From Archivesica marissinica (taxonomy: Eukaryota; Mollusca; Bivalvia; Venerida; Vesicomyidae), in contig CM026401.1 of NCBI GenBank assembly GCA_014843695.1, positions 53,219,320 to 53,283,319 on the forward strand: a DNA stretch of 64,000 nucleotides, read 5' to 3'. This document shows positions 34,326 to 45,340 of this stretch, one piece after another; within the stretch, counting starts at the first letter, position 1, and each line of letters begins with the position of its first letter. Below the pieces are notes generated by a model. It was not told the DNA's origin. It was given only the letters and a program-made list of their open reading frames with translations, and made no database searches. The position numbers and the translations under genes were made by a program.

Positions 34326-36395
34326 GATGATTGAGTTTATTTATCCTCGCCTCCGGCGAACCATATGGGCAAGCCTACTAAGATGATTATTCCTCTGTGG
34401 TGCTTATGATGACATCCTCAGATGGCTTCTTCTTTCCATGCCAGGGTGACACGGCCTGGTCTGTATGTGGTCCTTTAGAGGGCCACCCTCCTCCCTGTTG
34501 GTCACCCCGCAGCAGCATTTATACGGATCTGGCAGTTAGACATCTGGTCGTCGATTGTCACTCAGGGGAGCGTGGATGCCACGACCGTTGCCGCTCCCTC
34601 AGGTCCGCTGTCTATCCGCCGGAGAAGTAGAAGGAGAAAGATCGAAGAAGCCAGCGAAGATATAGTGTGTATTTCAAATACTATCTAGAAGAGACGGCGG
34701 ATCTGTCCTAATGTGCCATAGCCGTGGGTCCACATGCTGGCGAGCCTCCCCTTCGCAAGATCGACGACCAGAAGATCCCAGAATCCTACGCTGCTGCTGC
34801 GGGATGTGCCCCGGTCACGACGTGCACGTCGTGAGGAGATCGACCGGGTGCAATACATCTTAAGTGTTTTAGAGTTTATAAAAGTCTACCTAGCCTGTGT
34901 TCTAGTCTGTCGATTTTTCACTAATTTACTTCTGGCAAAATGACATCAGAAACGCAATACGGTCCAATTAATGGTCTCGGTATTAAAATATATTTATATG
35001 ACTGACCAGGCAAACTATATCAACGCCTGTTCCCAGGCTAAAGTCTCCTACATGAAGACAACTATTACACTGAGCACTAAGTGCACCTCGCACGACTTAC
35101 ACTGAGCACTAAGTGCACCTCGCACGACTTTCTTTTTAAAACTTTAAAGTTTAAACCGTAGTCACTCCACCACGGATAACAGGCCAGGCTTTAACTTTGG
35201 CGATGAGCGGCTCATTCCGGTTATGTACTGTATGTACTACTTGCTGGCAGTGAGCAGATGTGAAATGTACGAGCGGTGTAGTGCAGTGAGTGGTGTATTC
35301 TAGTAGTGAATGATGTGCAAATGTAAATTTTCGGGGGGAAATAAAAATATTAAAAAATTATATATTTTTTCCATACTTGCTTTTCTGGCAGTAAGCAGTG
35401 GGGAATGTACGAGTAGTGTATTCCAGCAGTGGGTAGTGTAATCCAGCAGGGAGTGGTGTGCAAATGTAAATTTTCGGGGGGAAATAAAAATAATATGGAT
35501 CAATCAATTTTAATTTTTCAGTCAAAGTACATAATCAAAACTATTATGACGTGTTTATGCGAATTAATGAATATCGACAGACATAGGCATTTATTACGCT
35601 TCAATTTAGTTTCCAGTAATTTGATTGGATAACCTAGCCGTAAATATATATTGATATTTCCGGGAAAGGCTGGTGGTATATACGGCTGCATACCTTTCGC
35701 GTGCCTCACGATTCGTGTACGTACCTCCACATCGTGCACGTCGGGAACAAGGCGCAGCTCACAGCAGGAAATTGGTTCACCGTTCCGAAGTGACCAATCC
35801 ACGCCGCTGACGCATACAGACGAGGACCTGCATCGACTCTTCGGAGTGTCAACACTTACCTAGATCAGCGACAGCTAGTACTGGGGCGCTGAAGAGGCGA
35901 CGAGTGACCGGGCAATAGAAGACGGCAATCGCTTGGCGTGGATGGCACACCCGTCGCCTCGAACTCTTTTTATCTGTCTCCAATGACGGGCGAGATGCGA
36001 CCTCGACCCCGGATGCGTCAACGGGCAACCGAACCATTTTGCTGCTGTGAGCAGACTAATCGTGGAGGATGTGGCCCTAAAAAGCACCGAGAAAGCTTAA
36101 GATACCACCGAGAAAATAACCACCTTGGACATGGTGAGGGAGACGTTACAGCACATCAACTACCAGTACCACAATCTTCTAGAACATAATCATCTTGGAC
36201 TTCATAGACTCAACCAACAAGGAATAATATCGAGTAAACTAATCATCTTGGATCGAAATCTTCACGGGAAACTACAATCCTCAATCTACACGACACCGAC
36301 GACTCAACACTTCATCGAATAATCGACGGTGCGAAAGCATGTTTGCTCGCCCATATGGTTTACCGGCGGCGAGGGTAAATAAACTCAATCATCAC
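34326..36395. mobile_element. ~2.1-kb element with ~46-bp inverted ends related to the SINE tail
   Basis: GATGATTGAGTTTATTTATC then CTCGCCTCCGG at the left is matched, inverted, by CCGGCGGCGAGGGTAAATAA then ACTCAATCATC at the right. Both ends resemble the common SINE 3' tail. The interior encodes no recognisable transposase, contains a 150-bp MITE (34892-35041) and two short internal duplications (35066-35125; 35309-35490). It may be one TIR transposon or two tail-bearing elements facing each other. Confidence 0.5.
34892..35041. mobile_element. ~150-bp TIR element (TAGCCTG family)
   Basis: TAGCCTGTGTTCTAGTCTGT to TTCCCAGGCTA. Flanks AAGTCTACC and AAGTCTCCT are an imperfect 9-bp duplication. 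Confidence 0.8.
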
Positions 36396-36715
36396 GCCTC
36401 ACTATTCTTAAGCTAAACTGAAAGCCGCGCATTCGGTACGATAATGAGCAATGGATTTGTGTAAGAGACCCGGAAATAAATATGGAGTAATTTTTCGATA
36501 ATTTACACCATTTAACTACGTGAATTTCTTAACACCCAGTAAGACTAACAGCGAAATACGATATGAAAAGCAATTGAACATTTGTGTAAATCCAAATCTG
36601 AACATACCGGTGTAAAAGTAAAAATCACCCATCGTCACTCGGTGGACTGGTAAAAATAAAATCGATGAAAAACAGACTGAAAACATTGTTTTAAAAAAAA
36701 GTTTATAAAAGTGTT

Positions 36716-36943
36716 ACTTTGTTTTGTTGACATGGCATATGAGTACATAGTGGCGACCAGGGTCGGAGGTTTTAACACTTTTCTCAGATCTCAAAACTCA
36801 AGTTCAAGTGATAAGATTGGTCGAGTCTGATATTAATACTTAGCTGAAACCTCCACGCCAAGAGTGGTATTCGCCTCCCCTGCTGATCTGGGAATATCAA
36901 CCCTGGCCAGCACTATATACTCATATACCTGTCAACAAACCAA
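36716..36943. mobile_element. ~228-bp TIR element (TTTGTTGACATG...)
   Basis: The left TTGTTGACATGGCATATGAG and the right, read inverted, TTGTTGACAGGTATATGAGT extend as an imperfect inverted repeat of about 48 bp to GGCCAGGGT. The interior (CAAACTCAAG type) resembles 59310-59405. Confidence 0.75.
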
Positions 36944-37301
36944 ATAGCATAATACACTTAACATAATTCTTAATCGGTCATATAAAATATTTTCATATTG
37001 TCCAGATGTAATACAAATGTAGATGATATAACATGTAGATGATATCAAATAAAATTATATGTACATGTAAAAATTGATATTATATGGTAAATATCAGGTG
37101 GCTCCGCCCATTAGGAAATTTGTTGAGTATAGAGACATATGAACATAGACATAAACACATATTCTATGAAATTGTAATTAGGCCGTAAGGAAATATACAT
37201 AGCAATCAAAATACTTATATACATGTGCATGCGTCCATCCAAGTATTCAAACACAACAGTATACAAACCAAAAAGAATATTTGAAGAAAGTTCAAGAACA
37301 T

Positions 37302-37376
37302 GAACTATCAATTCGGAGCACGAGAAGAAGAGATTAGTGAACTATCAATTCGGAGCACGAGAAGAAGAGATTAGTG
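37302..37376. repeat. 37-bp tandem duplication
   Basis: Two identical copies of GAACTATCAATTCGGAGCAC then GAGAAGAAGAGATTAGT. Confidence 0.95.
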
Positions 37377-37689
37377 TAGAGAAAAATTCGCTTGGCTCTC
37401 GTCGTAGCTCCGTTTGTGCGAAACAAACCATACTATCGCAGATATGAATGAGCATATATCACATTTAGTACGCCTTTATACAATTGATGGCCTAAAATAT
37501 CGAGACACTCAAATTTCACATTTTTGAACAGAAATATGACTTATGATAAATAGAACAACAAAGTAGGCCATGTGATAAAGCTCTGTTACTGTCTACAAGT
37601 AATCCAAATCTGTCTGAACTCGGAACTGGTCAAGGAACGCCAACTTCTGACCATTAAAAGTTAAAAAACATACTTTAATATTTGCTTGG
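37377..37689. other. No gene recognised
   Basis: Short AT-rich unique stretch without a supported coding segment or repeat. Confidence 0.4.
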
Positions 37690-37905
37690 AAGTCGTGATA
37701 GCGCTGTGATAGCGCGTTTGCTTCAGGTGCTAGAGACCCGGAATTCACGGTCAGTGGTGGCCGTTACGATTGTGTCCTTATACTTAAGTTCCATATTGAC
37801 TCACTCCTCTCTACCCCGTGGTGATGGAGTCCAGAAGGAATGAATGCAAGAGATCGATTCATCTAATGGTGTAATAACTTGTTTCGCAATCGAGCTAACG
37901 GTTCG
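37690..37905 (+). mobile_element. tRNA-derived SINE, family 3 (opposite orientation, diverged)
   Basis: Begins GAAGTCGTGATAGCGCTGTG, with a GTTACGATTGTGTCCTTA body and CTTGTTTCGCAATCGAGCTA at the end, the reverse of the other family-3 copies. Confidence 0.7.
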
Positions 37906-38080
37906 CTTAATAGCAATATTCCAAAGTCGTTTCATAAAATATGGCGTGAAATCACCTGCATTTTGAATTGAAAGCTGCCTTAAAAACTGTTTCCAAATGT
38001 ACACACATTCTATATAGTACAACATAGAAAATATCTATTAACAAAATCTAAAATAGGCTACACGACAGTTTAGATGCATT

Positions 38081-38104
38081 ATATATATATATATATATAT
38101 ATTC
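38081..38104. repeat. (AT)n microsatellite
   Basis: A run of twelve AT dinucleotides. Confidence 0.9.
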
Positions 38105-38169
38105 ATAGATCACCATAGATATATATTTACATGTCACAATAATACTAATAAAACAATATGTGTCTGCTA

Positions 38170-38335
38170 TACTTCCGTCGGACCGAACAAAATACTTCGA
38201 CATAACCGAAGTTCGACTTAACTATATGTAAACAGATCCAGTTATATGTAAGATGATAGTGTCTGAAACGGGACTTTGATCCGACTTCGAGATAACCGCA
38301 TAATTCGACATAACCGACTTTGAAATAGTGGATGT
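38170..38335. mobile_element. Possible element with TTCGACATAACCG repeats
   Basis: Four occurrences of TTCGA(C/G)ATAACCG-like motifs in both orientations flank a short spacer. Compatible with an inverted-repeat element, but the ends are not clear. Confidence 0.4.
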
Positions 38336-38821
38336 AGATTGTATAATGAAAATAGGAACAAAAAAGGCCGTAGTATACATTTCCTAACTAAGCTTGTGTA
38401 ACCTGGTTGTCAAATTATCGCTCGTGACCGTCGGATTGTCAAATTACAACTTTTCAACGCCGTCATATCAGGCGTCTAAACAAGAATCGGGCAAACTGCA
38501 TTCACAGTAATGAAAGTCATCTTTTGAGTCCTTGTAGTTTATCTGCAAACCCAAAGACTTTGACATGCGATCGATTGACAACTATAGACCTACCGCAATA
38601 CGATCATGGCATGAAATAGACTCCTACTACATAAAGATGTGCATACAACCGGAGCAACACTCAACACATTGATTACATTTGTACATAAAGATGTGCACAA
38701 CACGGAAGCAACAATTAAAACACAGCTAGCAATATCAAATTGATTGTTATCCCTTTGATTATGCATATGTGTCTCCTTGCTATGAAGACAACCACATGGA
38801 GCTGTGCAAATCACACTGTAG

Positions 38822-39060
38822 CTTAAGTTAATTTAACGTCGCTACATGTTGCCCATTTGAGCGACGGGGCAGCCTACCTAACAACACCTTTCCTGGGCAG
38901 GCTCCAGCGGTTAACCAGTACTTGGTGCACCAACCTCCGTAAGAAACTGCCAACATTTTCATATAAATGTGACACGGCCTGAGCGGGGCTCGAACCCATG
39001 ACCATCAGTGATGATTGGATACTACAAGTCGGTGACGTTAATCACGGATGCGGGCCACTG
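38822..39060 (-). mobile_element. tRNA-derived SINE, family 2
   Basis: TTTAACGTCGCTACATGTTG tail, CCTTTCCTGGGCAGGCTCCA body and GGGGCTCGAACCCATGACCA B box read inverted. This copy carries the tail that family 1 also has. Confidence 0.8.
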
Positions 39061-39136
39061 TGGCTAAAGTTGCGAATTCACGCTTAAATATCGGGCCACT
39101 GGCTAAAGTTGCGAATTCACGCTTAAATAAGCGATA
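39057..39136. repeat. ~38-bp tandem duplication
   Basis: Two copies of GGCTAAAGTTGCGAATTCAC then GCTTAAATA. Confidence 0.9.
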
Positions 39137-40137
39137 AATCTCTCGCATCATTTATATCAATTTTTAACTCTGATGCAAATAACGTCAAACATCAGACACT
39201 AATCAGAAAAACTTACAAAAGGTCATTGTTACAAAAAGAAATATAATATTTGCACGGATAGAAGTAAGACTAGTGAAACACTCAAGGACAATGCACCACA
39301 CATTTCATGGTTGAAGCAGAATCGAGTTGTCGTCGGATCAAATGGCACGTTTCCGCCTGAAACAGAGCATGAATACACTGAATAAGTACACATTTAGACG
39401 ATGCAGCTAAAATAGACCGGCTAGAATTACAATACCGTGTCATGAATATTTTTACGACATTCAAAATGTGCATTTTACGACATTCAAAATGTGCATGTAA
39501 GCTATCTATTTATATTTAGTAGGTGTAATCGCATTTCGCGCTATGCAGTTAGCAGTCACTTAAAGTCATATTTCTGTTCGGGGGGGTTATCATATATAAT
39601 TGTATTCGTTACAAAACAAACATTACACATTCAGGTGTTTCACAAAAGAAAGTCAACCGTTTCAGTATTTTAATATAGGTGTTGAAAACTAAATTATATT
39701 CTTTTTGACTATTGTAGGTTAGTCTTTTTTGTGCTTTCCAATGAATGATTTTTTCAGTGAAAGATGGCGTTTGCTCTGTATTCCTCGCGGTTGCATGTAC
39801 GTTTTGTCTGACATCATGAACAGTTAATAATAAAGTATTATTATAATAAAGTATTATATTTTAATAAATTTGTTGTGTCTGTAGTTTTTAATTTTGACAG
39901 CAAATAGACACTAACTGGAACGTTATACTGGAATCATTTCTTATTGCGGACGTTCAGACTAACACAAGTGGTTGTGCGGTTGTGTATTGTAGTGCAATGA
40001 GGCTCCCGACAGGGGCAGTTAAAATGAATAAAATATGAAAACAAATATTATATTAGCCAAAATCATTGGACATCATAACAGAAAGATAAGAGTGATGTTT
40101 ATTAGTGTAAGATAGAAATTTATTTCATCGATGTTAT
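39137..40137. other. No gene recognised
   Basis: AT-rich; a 25-bp duplication (TTTACGACATTCAAAATGTG) at 39450-39497 is the only structure seen. The contactin C-terminal GPI-signal exon would be expected on the - strand somewhere below 42063, but no hydrophobic splice-bounded frame was found here. Confidence 0.4.
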
Positions 40138-40405
40138 ATGTTTATATTTCGGGTTTTACGCCTGCATCAGCACCATTTTGGGCTATATCGCCGGCGGGCA
40201 GTTTACCTAACAACACCTTTCCTGGGCAGGCTCCAGTGGTTAACCAGTACTTGGGTGCACCAACCTCCGTAAGAAACTGCCAACGTTTTCATATAAATGA
40301 AACACGGCCTGAGCGGGGCTCGAACCCGTGACCATTAGTGATGATAGGTTACAGTGGTATACAAGTCAGCGACCATAACCACTTGACCACGAAGGCGGAC
40401 GAAAT
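40138..40405 (-). mobile_element. tRNA-derived SINE, family 2
   Basis: GGGTTTTACGCCTGCATCAG end, GCCGGCGGGCAGTTTACCTA, CCTTTCCTGGGCAGGCTCCA and a GGGGCTCGAACCCGTGACCA B box, with the head CCACGAAGGCGG last. Confidence 0.85.
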
Positions 40406-41515
40406 ATAGAATGTTCGAAATTGATGAAACACACATGATAGGCAGGGTTCATTCTAGAGAGCGACTCGGGCGAAATAGTCGTCCTGGGTACACTGACTTC
40501 GCCCACTGCAGACAACACAACTCCATAAAAAACAGAATTGTTGTTTAAATTTAATAATTTATTTCATCGAATGATCACCGAACATTGTATATCCACGAGT
40601 GGCTCTCCTCTAGTTCTTTGATCTCTCCGTAGATCCATTTCTCCGTAGCAACTCATAACAGCTAACATTAATGTGTGTAAATCACTCGTGGCATGTTTTA
40701 TTATAAGTGCCCAATAATAAACGGGACGTCTGCATTACGGTGCAACTTCGTCTTTATAACAGGACTTTAAAGGACCGTTGATTCGTGATGTATCAATGTA
40801 TCACATTGAAGACAATAATACGTTGTATCGAATTGCATAATATGGAGTTAACTATATAATATTATGATACATGTAATGAAAGTAAAGACAATAACCATCT
40901 ATTCTTTTGTCTAAAATGACCTACTTGGTTTATAATTATATTATATATTTATATATAATTAAATATAGCTATCGGTTATTGTGATTCTGTTTGAGAAAAG
41001 CCATTGGAAGGCCAGTAATGAACAGGTCCTTCTTTCAATATCTGAAATGTTCATTTTAATTGATAAATAAATAACTATTTATAGTATTGACCTAATTTCT
41101 TCACCAACATAAAACATTAATAACTGATCTAAATATATGTACCTAGTTATAGGTGATGTTGCAATTAAAACCTCAACATTGGTTGTTTTCGTTGTTGCTG
41201 GTTATTTCACTGACCTAGTTTTATTTTAATATCAAAAGCGAAATGTAGATCATATGTGATTCAAAGCATATCCTATATATTACAGAGAGCTTTATTAGTT
41301 TGTACAAATGTAATAATATTATGTTACTAACTTACTGTAGTATACTTATGTTAAATATTGAAATTTCATGATAGTAATGCTACGGTGGATCGTTGGACAT
41401 ATACCCAAAATGTACATATATGTTGGTGTCAACTTAACAAATACAGTCATAACTATATATTAAGATCACCCAGGAGAATTGCCAAGCAATTGGTTCTTGC
41501 TGACAGGTGGTCTTA
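40406..41515. other. No gene recognised
   Basis: AT-rich, apparently unique sequence. One in-phase acceptor-preceded frame on the - strand around 40440-40545 was considered for the contactin C-terminus and not accepted. Confidence 0.4.
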
Positions 41516-41815
41516 GCCTGGGTTCCAGTCCGTCGATTTTCCACTAGGTTCCAGTCCGTCGATTTTCCACTAACTTCTAGCAAAATGACATTATCACAAA
41601 CTCAATACGGCCCAATTAATGATCTCGGTGTTAAAATATATTTATATGACTGACCATGCAACATATATCAACGCCTGTTCCTAGGCATCGATCAGAAACT
41701 CGATACGGCTCAATTAATCGTCTCGGTGTTAAAATATATTTATATGACTGACCAGGCAAAATATATCAACGCCTGTTGACCAGGCAAAATATATCAACGC
41801 CTGTTCCCAGGCTAA
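41516..41815. mobile_element. TAGCCTGGG TIR element with internal duplications
   Basis: TAGCCTGGGTTCCAGTCCGT to GTTCCCAGGCTA, about twice the usual length: GGTTCCAGTCCGTCGATTTT is repeated at the left end, and the CGATACGGC...GCATATATCAACGCCTGTT half is repeated inside. Flanks AGGTGGTCT and AGGCTGTCT resemble a 9-bp duplication. Confidence 0.8.
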
Positions 41816-42062
41816 GGCTGTCTGTGTTGACAGGATAATATGAACTGATGCTAGATTATTGTGATACTAGAAGTGGACTACAGTTGGAGGTGGACTTTAC
41901 CACATGGTTGAATATATATATTTATATATAACATCAACACGGGTCATACGTTATATGTCATATGTGATTCTGGTGGGGTCTTGCTCAATACTGAAAAGTC
42001 ACCATATGACAAGAGCTATCGGTGCTACTCTAAATACATAAAAAAGACATATTCAAACAAAC

Positions 42063-42240
42063 CTTCAACAGTGAAGTACGTATGTGGACTAAGGGCTCCA
42101 TCGCCCCCGATGCTATAGCCGAGCACTCGTATTACATACACCGTCCTCACTTGCAGATTATCTACAATAGCTTCGGGGTCCTTTTCTAACACAATATCCC
42201 TGGCTGTTCGGATATCTTCATGTATTTTCCAAATACGAAT
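42063..42240 (-). CDS. Cont: Contactin exon: FN3-4, second half
   Basis: A 178-nt exon with CTCATTTGCAG acceptor and GTTTGT donor, phase 0 in and phase 1 out. It encodes IRIWKIHEDIRTARDIV, DNLQVRTVYVIRVLGYS and GGDGALSPHTYFTVE: the C to G strands of the last fibronectin type III domain. The pattern RIWK.....R.A and RVL.YS.GG.G..S is that of contactin FN3-4. This is the last contactin exon that I can identify; the membrane-anchor exon must begin in phase 1 and lie at lower coordinates. Confidence 0.88.
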
Positions 42241-42589
42241 CTGCAAATGAGTATTTAGCTATGCAATGCTTGGTTTGATAATTGAGAAATAATTATGAAT
42301 TATTATTATATGCTTTCTGGTGAATTATAGAATGTAATGGAATAAAATATGTTGAAAGCAGTGGAATAACACATTGTATTGCTCACTGTGGTACCTAGCC
42401 ACTGCTGTGCACGTGTGGTACATAGCCAGACTAGCACTCCTTATATAAATAAACATCAACTTGTATTCTATTTCCTGGCGCTGTGAACTTCTGTTTTACT
42501 TAGTCTTAACAAGACAACTACATAGGCTTAAAAATGAAGACAAAATTTCGTTTTTCACAGTTTTCTGTGTATAGTAGTTATATTAGTTA

Positions 42590-42846
42590 TATATCGGGTG
42601 TTACTCCTGCATCAGCACCATTTCGGGCTATATCGCCGGCGGGCAGTTTACCTAACAACACCTTTCCTGGGCAGGCTCCAGCGGTTAACCAGTACTTGGG
42701 TGCACCAACCTCCGTAAGAAACTGCCAACTTTTTCATATAAATGAGACACGGCCTGAGCGGGGCTCGAACCAGTGACCATCAGTGATGATAGGTTACAGT
42801 GGTATACAAGTCAGCGCCCTTAACCACTCGACCACGGAGGCGGATC
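42590..42846 (-). mobile_element. tRNA-derived SINE, family 2
   Basis: Near-complete copy in the FN3-4 intron, from CGGGTGTTACTCCTGCATCA to the head end CGACCACGGAGGCGG. Confidence 0.85.
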
Positions 42847-43341
42847 TGTGTATAGTAATAAAATCATAAAAATCGCAATTCCCTACCGACCGATCATAGT
42901 TTGTTTTGCATGAAACAGTACACACGGGTTTTTTTGCATTAGCACATACCATTTTAGACAATATGACTGTTTCCCGACAGAGCCTGTCAGTTCTAATGGC
43001 TACTGGTTGTTCGACAGACACAGTTGAAGGTGAACCAAGTAGGCTGTACTTTACTGTCCAAATGATGTCCGCAAATCATCGCCGATTCATTAATAGCATC
43101 ACTTGTTAATGGTAACTTTATTATTGTTTTACTTGTGTTTTGATTCTTAGGTACGATTTATTTTTCGAGATATGGCTTATTAGCTAATGCTACATGTATA
43201 CACAAATCGACACACTCGCATGGAATGTAATTTCGTTTATGAATCAGGAATATGACTTCAAACGTTACGTCTATGTATCTACACCATAACATTCCGTTCA
43301 CACGTTACGGACGTTACGTGAAATATTAAATGTAAACTTAC

Positions 43342-43460
43342 AATGTATCCTTCAAGCGTTTCTTCGTCGAATCTGGTCGTACTTATACCTTGCCATTTTA
43401 CTCTGACAGAGTGACGTGTGTGTGGCCACACCTCTATATGCCGGGGATAGTGTTGAGGAG
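43342..43460 (-). CDS. Cont: Contactin exon: FN3-4, first half
   Basis: A 119-nt exon with CTCCCTTCTAG acceptor and GTAAGT donor, phase 1 in and phase 0 out. It encodes PQHYPRHIEVWPHTRHSVRV, then KWQGISTTRFDEETLEGYI: the A to C strands with the B-strand Trp region (VKWQG) and the E-x-LEGY turn. Joins to 42063-42240. Its acceptor lies only about 17 bp from a six-copy tandem repeat that holds candidate branch points. Confidence 0.88.
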
Positions 43461-43477
43461 CTAGAAGGGAGACATGC

Positions 43478-43651
43478 AAATATCATTACAGATTAGGCAA
43501 TGTAGCACAAATATCATTACAGATTAGGCCATGTAGCAAATATCATTACAGATTAGGCCATGTAGCAAATATCATTACAGATTAGGCCATGTAGCAAATA
43601 TCATTACAGATTAGGCAATGTAGCAAATATCATTACAGATTAGGCCATGTG
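43478..43651. repeat. 29-bp tandem repeat next to the FN3-4 acceptor, 6 copies
   Basis: Copies start at 43478, 43509, 43538, 43567, 43596 and 43625. On the transcribed - strand every unit contains CCTAATC, a good match to the branch-point consensus; the nearest one is about 33 nt upstream of the exon. Confidence 0.9.
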
Positions 43652-43679
43652 GCAATTCTCCAGTTATAATTAGTAGAGG

Positions 43680-43775
43680 TAGATCCTGGGTTCCGTTTCC
43701 GAGCAGTGTCGTAGACACGGACGTAGAACCACCCACCTTCCGCAAGTGATTTGTAGTCAACAACAAACACTCGGC
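43680..43775 (-). mobile_element. tRNA-derived SINE fragment
   Basis: GGTGGGTGGTTCTACGTCCG, read on the - strand, resembles bodies at 32930 and 47890. Short and diverged. Confidence 0.4.
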
Positions 43776-43954
43776 AATTGTAGAAGTATAATTATGTTAT
43801 GAATACTAATCACAAAACAAAGTTAGAAATCATCGAGTCTAAATAGACGAGTGTTCGCCGCCTATGCTACGTATTTACATATATTTACACTATATGTCAT
43901 GCCATATATATAACGTACTTGATCAAATAACCCGACACAAGCATAATGTAAGTG

Positions 43955-44030
43955 ACATGTAAGTTACGTAAATGGAATATTTCATCCAAGCAGATGTCAC
44001 CGATAGGCCCAATGCTATCAAGCTCAAATT
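43955..44030 (-). pseudogene. Isolated diverged copy of the FN3-3 exon end
   Basis: On the - strand GGGCCTATCGGTGACATCTG and ATATTCCATTTAC correspond to the PIGEIRLAEIFHL end of exon 44920-45103. The donor is degenerate (GTAACT). It lies alone in the following intron, apart from the tandem block at 44641-44990. Confidence 0.7.
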
Positions 44031-44640
44031 GATAGCCCGTTCATTCCTATTAGATGTACATGTTGTATATACAATAAGGGAGTCAATTTATTTATAGAGA
44101 CTTCAATTTCATAACTAATAAGTAACCGTTTTCACCCTTACTAAATTTCGAAGAGTTTATACATTTAGAATTTAGAAATTTTGTTCGTTACAATTAAGTA
44201 CTTCATATCTATACACCGATAATTACTGACATTCACACTAGATAGTTATTATGCAACATCTATATTACTCGTCTGTGCAATATGATGACAGGAGATTAGT
44301 GTCAAGCAGTATAAACATTAATTGTTTGTTCTGTTGCATATTTGGATAATAATAAACGTGTCTGCCATGGGCATTCTGGGTCCATGAAGATTCAAAATTC
44401 ACCTATTGGCTGCCCAACCTGGATGGTAGGTGTTTCACAATTCACCCATTGGCTGCCCAATCTGGGTAGGTGTGCGTTCGAATCCAACACTAGCTTATAT
44501 ACCCCGAGATTCTGGCTGCATTACGCGTTCCCCAACTACATACATTACTACTACTCAGAACTATAGACCGGCCAACGACAAAATAAGCCGGGTCGGCATC
44601 AACACCAACATATTAAAGATAGAATTTACATAATATCATA

Positions 44641-44990
44641 AAATGCTTAAACCAATCATTCCGTCGATTGGCCCAACACCAGCATAATAGAAATAGAACT
44701 TACGTAAATGGAATATTTCCGCCAATCGGATTTCACCCATAGGCCCAACACCAGCATAATAGAAACAGAACTTACGTAAATGGAATATTTCCGCCAATCG
44801 GATTTCACCTATAGGCCCGACACCAGCATAATAGAAATAGAACTTACGTAAATGGAATATTTCCGCCAATCCGATTTCACCTATTGGCCCAACACCAGCA
44901 TAATAGAAATAGAACTTACGTAAATGGAATGTTTCCGCCAATCGGATTTCACCTATAGGCCCGACACCAGCATAATTCATGACTTGTATT
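44641..44990 (-). repeat. 72-bp tandem repeat spanning an exon/intron junction
   Basis: Four complete units plus a decayed fifth. Each unit has the last about 17 codons of the FN3-3 exon (AGVGPIGEIRLAEIFHL), the GTAAGT donor and a short intron piece. Donors follow 44920, 44848, 44776 and 44704 (reading downwards), exactly 72 bp apart. The frame stays open through all units because 72 is a multiple of 3. Confidence 0.95.
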
Positions 44991-45103
44991 GAAGACCAGT
45001 AATTTGTGTTGTCCTGAAGGCCGATAATAACTGTGTAGTCATGCTGTCCGTACAAATCCCTCCATATAACCAACTCGGGGTAGTCTATATGCCAATATCG
45101 TAC
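44920..45103 (-). CDS. Cont: Contactin exon: FN3-3, second half
   Basis: A 184-nt exon using the first donor (GTAAGT), with TTTTACATTAG acceptor, phase 0 in and phase 1 out. It encodes VRYWHIDYPELVIW, then DYTVIIGLQDNTNYWSSIQV, then NYAGVGPIGEIRLAEIFHL-like end (AETFHL here): strands C to G of FN3-3, with the typical LKGYxVRYW junction to the preceding exon and V.N.AG.GP. Three further in-frame GTAAGT donors 72, 144 and 216 bp downstream could lengthen the exon by 24, 48 or 72 codons without changing phase. Confidence 0.88.
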
Positions 45104-45217
45104 CTAATGTAAAACACACTAGTAATAATTAATACAGTCAAGAAATAAGTAGGTCAGATTTGCGTCAAACTGTGTGCCAGACCGATTAATTATAACTTCC
45201 TAATTATAACAGCATTC

Positions 45218-45340
45218 ATAATTATTCTGTTGTACCGGTTAGCAGCTTAACCGCTGGAGCCTACCCAGGAAAGGTATTGTTTAGTAAAACTGCCCGTCGC
45301 TCAAATAGGCAACTGGTAGCGAAGTTAAATACATTTAAAT
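45218..45340 (+). mobile_element. SINE family 2, 3' part only
   Basis: AACCGCTGGAGCCTACCCAG, then GCCCGTCGCTCAAATAGGCA and GCGAAGTTAAATACATTTAA. 5' truncated, with the shared tail preserved. Confidence 0.75.

Noticed and set aside
40440..40545. - strand frame VGEVSVPRTTISPESLSRMN after an acceptor in the phase needed to follow FN3-4
   Set aside because: No hydrophobic anchor follows, and the frame runs into a SINE before its stop. Kept only as a weak lead for the C-terminus.
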